In this document: piece by piece, positions 59,635 through 64,000 of the stretch
How the letters are laid out: each line of letters opens with the position of its first letter
Numbering within the stretch: position 1 is the first letter of the stretch
Program-made: the position numbers and the translations under genes
The notes under the pieces: model-generated
Database searches by the model: none
What the model was told of the DNA's origin: nothing
The model's input: only the letters and a program-made list of their open reading frames with translations
Origin: Sarcomyxa edulis
Taxonomy: Eukaryota; Basidiomycota; Agaricomycetes; Agaricales; Mycenaceae
NCBI GenBank assembly: GCA_009761415.1
Contig: QUOL01000007.1
Coordinates: 1,674,001 to 1,738,000 of the forward strand
Direction of reading: 5' to 3'
Length of the DNA stretch: 64,000 nt

Positions 59635-60675
59635 GTCCACACTTGTTCTATCTACCGTTCTCCGTATCCTATCCTACTTTATATATGAATTCCTTCCCTG
59701 TCCTTGCCTAATTCTTCACCCCGAGTGCCATCCCAAGGTCCCCGAGATCTCCAATGATGAAACAGATCCGGTATTGGTTTTGATGTGTCCGAACCTCGCT
59801 CAGTGTGAAAGGTTAGGGCCTGAGGTGTTTTCTGAAAGCGTTGCAAGGTGAATTTGTGAAGGGATGAAACATGTCCGAGTGAGCAGGATGATGGGGAGCT
59901 TCCGATAGATTTTTCCAAGATGCGACGGCCAAAGTTGTCCGAGAAGAGTGAATTTGATGTGGGTTGCTAGGCGGAAACCTGTAGTGTCTTTGTTAGCGGG
60001 CGATACCTCGCTTACAAGTGCTGTGTCATGTGATAAACACAGAGGGAAGAATATTCCGTAGCACCACTTGGTCAGGGTGGACGGAGGTCTTAATGAGGCG
60101 TCCAGATGCATGGAAAGGTGTGAATTGAGATCGCAATGTAAGGGGAATATGTCCGATTTGATAGGAAGAACAGCTCAGGGCAGCAAGCATCACGTTGGCG
60201 GTATGTCGACTGGTGGCAATGTTTTATCGGTGAAGTATCTCTCGATGAGGTCTTCTAGAGGTGAAAGGGAGCCTGCTGAAACGATTTGGGATCTGTCCGA
60301 AGGATCTAGGGGGCTGCGGAGAGGTGATCGAGTACATTGGGCCTTCGGTCAGGTGAAACGACGATAGGGAATTGGGTTCTGGCGGTAGATTTCCTTCGGA
60401 GAAGTTGTTCGTGTGTGATTTCAGGTATTCCAAAACGTTCTGAGACGTGACCGAAGGCGGGTTAGCGTTTCGTGAGTGGATGAAGAGGCCGCTTTCGGGG
60501 AGGAACCGTCAAGTAGTGGGTACTTGGTGTCTTTCAGTGTCCGGTCATTCGAAAAGTAAGTCGTTTGTGGTAATACCACCAGTATCTCTGTAGTTAGCTA
60601 TGTCTGGGGAGTCGCATAAGAGTAGGTTGTTGTATAGTTGTCGATTCCTTGGCTGGGGATGCTGGCATCCTCACA
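59635..60675 (+). repeat. Left arm of long inverted repeat
   Basis: Pairs with 62960-64000 in reverse complement at about 98% identity (about 21 mismatches by eye, mostly transitions). It contains TGTCCGA at 59786, 59872, 59936, 60150 and 60294. A plus-strand frame with ATG at 60110 runs to 60367, but its conservation in the other arm only reflects the near-identity of the arms. Confidence 0.9.
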
Positions 60676-60782
60676 CTTCCCCCTAACTTTTAAATATCGA
60701 CCGTCCCCGGTCGATCATCCGGAGGGCAAACACAACAACGTGTCCGTGACCGAAACAGGGCAAGGACGACCGGCCAAGGACC

Positions 60783-60788
60783 TATAAA
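60783..60788 (+). promoter_or_regulatory. TATA box of ORF1
   Basis: TATAAA 52 bp upstream of the ORF1 ATG, within the first 110 bp of the unique core. Confidence 0.55.
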
Positions 60789-60834
60789 TTCCAAGGTTAA
60801 GACAGCCAGAGCTTTCCTGAAAGCAACAAGACAA

Positions 60835-61773
60835 ATGGATCCCATAGCAAAAGAACTCTTCTTTACGCGCTGCCTCGATCTAGACGGGATAGATGGCGAT
60901 ATTACGATGGCAACTTTCCTCGGATACCTGCGTAACAATATCCGTCCCATGGTTCACCTAGTTGTTAGCTGCATTTTTCAGGATGCAGTGGCGGACGTTC
61001 TCCTTCCGGGGTTCTCGAGTCACGGTGTATACACGTTGAGAAAGCACGTTAAAATCCTGTGCCAGCACATGGTGAGTGCGTGTGCGCCTTTCAGGGGGTC
61101 CGTGCTAATTGCGAAGGTTAAGGTATTCATGCTCAGACTTAGATGGGTACTGAAGGGGAGGTGCATGGACGATACCACGGAGCCGTTTCCCAAGGAAGCA
61201 GTGACCGCCGTTTACCAGGTGCAGCGATGTGTCCACGTCGTAGGGTTTTCCGGGGATCAGGACGAGGACGAGGCACATAAGATCGACGTTATCTTGTACT
61301 TCATAGAAGAATATGCCCGCCGATCGACATTTGGCGTCGCTTTCGATTACATCGAGGCGGACCCGCGTGGTCGGTTCCATGCGCATGCCGTGTTGAAGAA
61401 GCATCCATACAGCGGTCCCAGGGTACATCGAGATGGTACGATCAGTACGGACAGGGGCAACAGCCTCGAAGGGGAAGAGAATCCTGCTAACAACGAAGAC
61501 GAAGGCATATCCGTCATAAGTATTGCAACGGACGACGAGGACGAAGAAATGGAGGTGGCCGAGGTAGAAAGGGCCTTGTCCGGTAAGAATTCTGACACTT
61601 TAGCGGTGCGGCAACGAGCTGATCGGAGAGGTACAGTCCAGCCACTCGCGAGCTTGGCAACACACGGGGCATTTCGCCTGCTTTTGGAGACGTTATCCGA
61701 AGAGGAGAGGAACGGTTTGATTGGCGGGGCGGCGATTATCGAACAGGGACTAAACAATTTGTCGGGAGCATGA
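60835..61773 (+). CDS. Orphan ORF1 of the inverted-repeat element (312 aa)
   Basis: Intronless frame of 312 residues beginning MDPIAKELFFTRCLDLDGID. The first 200 residues look globular: FLGYLRNNIRPMVHLVVSCI, SSHGVYTLRKHVKILCQHMV, LRLRWVLKGRCMDDTTEPFP, DVILYFIEEYARRSTFGVAF and GRFHAHAVLKKHPYSGP. Then comes a disordered acidic linker (ATDDEDEEMEVAEVE) and a C-terminal helical end FRLLLETLSEEERNGLIGGA. I recognise no family. Codon use is GC-rich and the frame is the longest in the region, with its own TATA box. It may be distantly related to ORF2 through the block around YTL. Confidence 0.7.
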   Translation: MDPIAKELFFTRCLDLDGIDGDITMATFLGYLRNNIRPMVHLVVSCIFQDAVADVLLPGFSSHGVYTLRKHVKILCQHMVSACAPFRGSVLIAKVKVFMLRLRWVLKGRCMDDTTEPFPKEAVTAVYQVQRCVHVVGFSGDQDEDEAHKIDVILYFIEEYARRSTFGVAFDYIEADPRGRFHAHAVLKKHPYSGPRVHRDGTISTDRGNSLEGEENPANNEDEGISVISIATDDEDEEMEVAEVERALSGKNSDTLAVRQRADRRGTVQPLASLATHGAFRLLLETLSEEERNGLIGGAAIIEQGLNNLSGA

Positions 61774-61833
61774 GGCGGCGAGAAGGGGGAAGGGTTCGGA
61801 GAGGTGATCGAGGGCATGCAGTCATCATGTACA

Positions 61834-61839
61834 TATAAA
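61834..61839 (+). promoter_or_regulatory. TATA box of ORF2
   Basis: TATAAA 35 bp before the ORF2 ATG. The 16-mer CGGAGAGGTGATCGAG at 61797-61812, just upstream, also occurs in the left arm at 60317-60332 (and so in the right arm). Confidence 0.55.
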
Positions 61840-61868
61840 CGACGAGTCCTTTCGTGTTGAAAATCGAA

Positions 61869-62453
61869 ATGCCTGCCCGTAGTATGCAAATGGCTCGCGA
61901 GAGGCTCTGCGACTACTTCATGACGCTGAACGTCCCGTCCTTCATTCGACCCGTCTTCTATCCGCACGAGGGCTTCGATGGATTCTTCCGCAAACGCCTT
62001 CGTATGATGTTCGGTGTCATCCAGGCGACGCTTCCCCATAGGGTGACAGCATTTCCCGATGACACCGATAGCGTTATCGGGCAGTATACGCTGTCGAGGC
62101 GGCTTATGCGGTTTTTCGTCGAGAACGTTGTACGGGCTTCCACCGTTTTTCAGCGGGGCAACGCAGAGATACTAAAAAATCCTTCTGCGCAGGAACTCAT
62201 CGTTGCATACCGTCAGCGGGCCAGGACCGATGCCAACGCCGCCGAATTTAAAATTCCTTCAGAGGTATCCCGTATGATGGAGTTCAGTCTTATCGTTTAT
62301 GACAAGGTCGGATTTCACGGGGACTGGGCCCTCAGCAGCGTCGGTCAGAGGAGGGAAATGCTTCAGTCACTAAAAGATGAGGCCGACGTTAACGCTTCAT
62401 TGACTGGCGGGGCAAAGGAGTATCCCGAATTTGAGGACCTGGTGTTCTGGTAA
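61869..62453 (+). CDS. Orphan ORF2 of the inverted-repeat element (194 aa)
   Basis: Intronless frame starting at the ATG 61869 (MPARSMQMARERLCDYFMTL). It contains VPSFIRPVFYPHEGFDGFFR, KRLRMMFGVIQATLPHRVTA, DSVIGQYTLSRRLMRFFVEN, VVRASTVFQRGNAEIL, NAAEFKIPSEVSRMMEFSLI, VYDKVGFHGDWALSSVGQRR and an acidic end EYPEFEDLVFW. It looks fully globular and alpha-rich. No known domain recognised. Same strand as ORF1, 95 bp after it, with a separate TATA box rather than an operon-like overlap. An in-frame extension upstream to 61854 lacks an ATG. Confidence 0.68.
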   Translation: MPARSMQMARERLCDYFMTLNVPSFIRPVFYPHEGFDGFFRKRLRMMFGVIQATLPHRVTAFPDDTDSVIGQYTLSRRLMRFFVENVVRASTVFQRGNAEILKNPSAQELIVAYRQRARTDANAAEFKIPSEVSRMMEFSLIVYDKVGFHGDWALSSVGQRREMLQSLKDEADVNASLTGGAKEYPEFEDLVFW

Positions 62454-62959
62454 GCAGGCGCCGTCGGTCTCGTTCTTTGGGCCCCTCAGAGGGATACTAA
62501 TAGTCGGAAATTCGCATTTCAGAACGCACGCGTAGCGGGGAAGCTTTCCTGGATGTGACCGAGGGGGTTTTTGTCGTCGTTGGTACTTTAATGGGTAAAC
62601 ACTCCTTTCGCGTGCCGTGTTCAGAGATCTTGTAGTTTATGGAATGCACTGTCAGTCCGGAGGGCAACAACGATCTCGGGCAGCCTCCCAACCTCCTTTA
62701 TAAAGGGTACCGATGTCCGATGATTCCACCCGCTGTGCGCAGACATTTGAATCGCGGACAGTTCGTAACTCCGTCAGCGGCTCTTGATGAGAGGAAAGTT
62801 CAGAGGGGAGGCGAGTGAGATGAGAACGGAGAGAGGTTATTAATGCTTTCAGAGCTTTTCTTCTTTACAATTTCGCTATATCGCTCAGTGGCCTGGTCAT
62901 CATTTCGTTCTTCCGTAGCCTCGCAGATATGCGATGTCAGGATGATCTTCTCGTCCCGT
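62454..62959. other. Core region downstream of ORF2 with palindromic TATA
   Basis: 506 bp with no convincing frame. The perfect palindrome CCTTTATAAAGG (62695-62706) contains a TATA box usable on either strand, and TGTCCGA occurs just after it (about 62715). Possibly a promoter reading outward into the right arm. Confidence 0.45.
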
Positions 62960-64000
62960 TGTGAGGATGCCAGCATCCCCAGCCAAGGAATCGACAACTA
63001 TACAACAACCTACTCTTATGCGACTCCTCAGACATAGCTAACTACAGAGATACTGGTGGCATCACCACAAACGACTTACTTTTCGAATGACCGGACACTG
63101 AAAGACACCAAGTACCCGCTACTTGACGGTTTCTCCCCGAAAGCGGCCTCTTCATCCACTCACCAAACGCTAACCCGCCTTCGGTCACGTCTCAGAACGT
63201 TTCGGAATACTTGAAATCACACACGAACAACTTCTCCGAAGGAAATCTACCGCCAGAACCCAATTCCCTATCGTCGTTTCACCTGACCGAAGGCCCAATG
63301 TACTCGATCACCTCTCCGCAGCCCCCTAGATCCTTCGGACAGATCCCAAATCGTTTCAGCAGGTTCCCTTTCACCTCTAGAAGACCTCATCGAGAGATAC
63401 TTCACCGACAAAACATTGCCACCAGTCGACATACCGCCAACGTGATGCTTGCTGCCCTGAGCTGTTCTTCCTATCAAATCGGACATATTCCCTTTACATT
63501 GTGATCTCAATTCACACCTTTCCATGCATCTGGACGCCTCGTTAAGACCTCCGTCCACCCTGACCAAGTGGTGCTACGGAATATTCTTCCCTCTGTGTTT
63601 ATCACATGACACAGCACTTGTAAGCGAGGTATCGCCCGCTAACAAAGACACTACAGGTCTCCGCCTAGCAACCCACATCAAATTCACTCTTCTCGGACAA
63701 CTTTGGCCGTCGCATCTTGGAAAAATCTATCGGAAGCTCCCCATCATCCTGCTCACTCGGACATGTTTCATCCCTTCACAAATTCACCTTGCAACGCTTT
63801 CAGAGAACACCTCAGGCCCTAACCTTTCACACTGAGCGAGGTTCGGACACATCTAAACCAATACCGGATCTGTTTCATCATTGGAGATCACGGGGACCTT
63901 GGGATGGCACTCGGGGTGAAGAATTAGGCAAGGACAGGGAAGGAATTCATATATAAAGTAGGATAGGACATGGAGAACGGTAGATAGAATCAGTGTGGAC
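62960..64000 (-). repeat. Right arm of long inverted repeat (cut by window end)
   Basis: Reverse complement of 59635-60675. The match is still running at base 64000, although mismatches become denser in the last 40 bases (five by eye), so the true arm end may be near or beyond the window edge. Confidence 0.9.

Larger units (their letters stand above)
59635..64000. mobile_element. Long-inverted-repeat element with two orphan ORFs (partial)
   Basis: Two inverted arms of 1,041 bp (59635-60675 and 62960-64000) enclose a unique core of 2,284 bp. Coordinates of paired bases sum to 123,635 along the whole length, so there is no net indel. The core carries two same-strand intronless ORFs, each behind a TATA box, unlike the intron-rich host genes. 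No transposase, integrase, polymerase or helicase motif was recognised. The right arm is cut by the window end and the left arm may extend further, so length, ends and target-site duplication are unknown. It could be a DNA transposon derivative, a linear-plasmid or viral integrate, or a palindromic rearrangement. Confidence 0.75.

Noticed and set aside
60110..60367. Open frame inside the inverted arm, present in both arms
   Set aside because: Identical in both arms only because the arms are nearly identical. No independent evidence of coding.
61365..61420. Possible HUH endonuclease motif (GRFHAHAVL) in ORF1
   Set aside because: His-Ala-His fits an HUH motif II, but no downstream catalytic Tyr or YxxK and no clear motif I are present. 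Too weak to call a Rep protein.

Overview
The window is nuclear DNA of a filamentous fungus, almost certainly an Agaricomycete (Basidiomycota). The genes are dense and on both strands, most are split by many short GT-AG introns of about 45-70 bases, and two predicted proteins look like Agaricomycete-expanded families. I cannot name the genus from sequence alone. No rRNA, tRNA or CRISPR array was noticed.

From 0 to 24 kb the genes are: an IST1-like ESCRT-III protein (-); an unresolved stretch with membrane-protein-like exons; a zinc-binding Agaricomycete family protein (-); the kinetochore protein MIS12 (-); cystathionine gamma-synthase (-); an unknown gene (-); an MCH1-like MFS transporter (+); an AIG1/FAR-17a membrane protein (+); asparagine synthetase (+) with a Gcn4-type site upstream; a RhoGEF (-); a METTL21-type methyltransferase (+); a small Miro-like EF-hand protein (-); and the spliceosomal helicase PRP28 (+).

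From 24 to 50 kb they are: a HAL4/HAL5-type kinase with a large kinase-domain insert (+); YOS9 (-); an AT-hook protein (+); a three-gene kynurenine-pathway cluster (BNA4 -, BNA5 +, BNA7 -); PMP3 (+); eIF2B-epsilon/GCD6 (-); an Ala/Glu/Pro-rich disordered protein (-); a PalI/SUR7-like protein (+); NOP2 (-); and a FUN14-domain protein (-, ending just under 50 kb). The kynurenine genes encode three consecutive steps of tryptophan degradation and de novo NAD synthesis.

From 50 to 59 kb two multi-spanning membrane-protein genes (-) flank a voltage-gated proton channel (Hv1) homologue (+). These are followed by a protein of an Agaricomycete-expanded family (-) and a truncated SKP1-like fragment (+).

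From 59 kb to the window end lies what looks like a mobile or virus-like element. Two inverted arms of at least 1,041 bp (59635-60675 and 62960-64000) are about 98% identical with no net indel. They enclose about 2.3 kb holding two intronless ORFs of unknown family (312 and 195 aa from the chosen ATG), each with its own TATA box. The right arm is cut by the window end, so the outer boundary is unknown. This is the strongest candidate for something undescribed.
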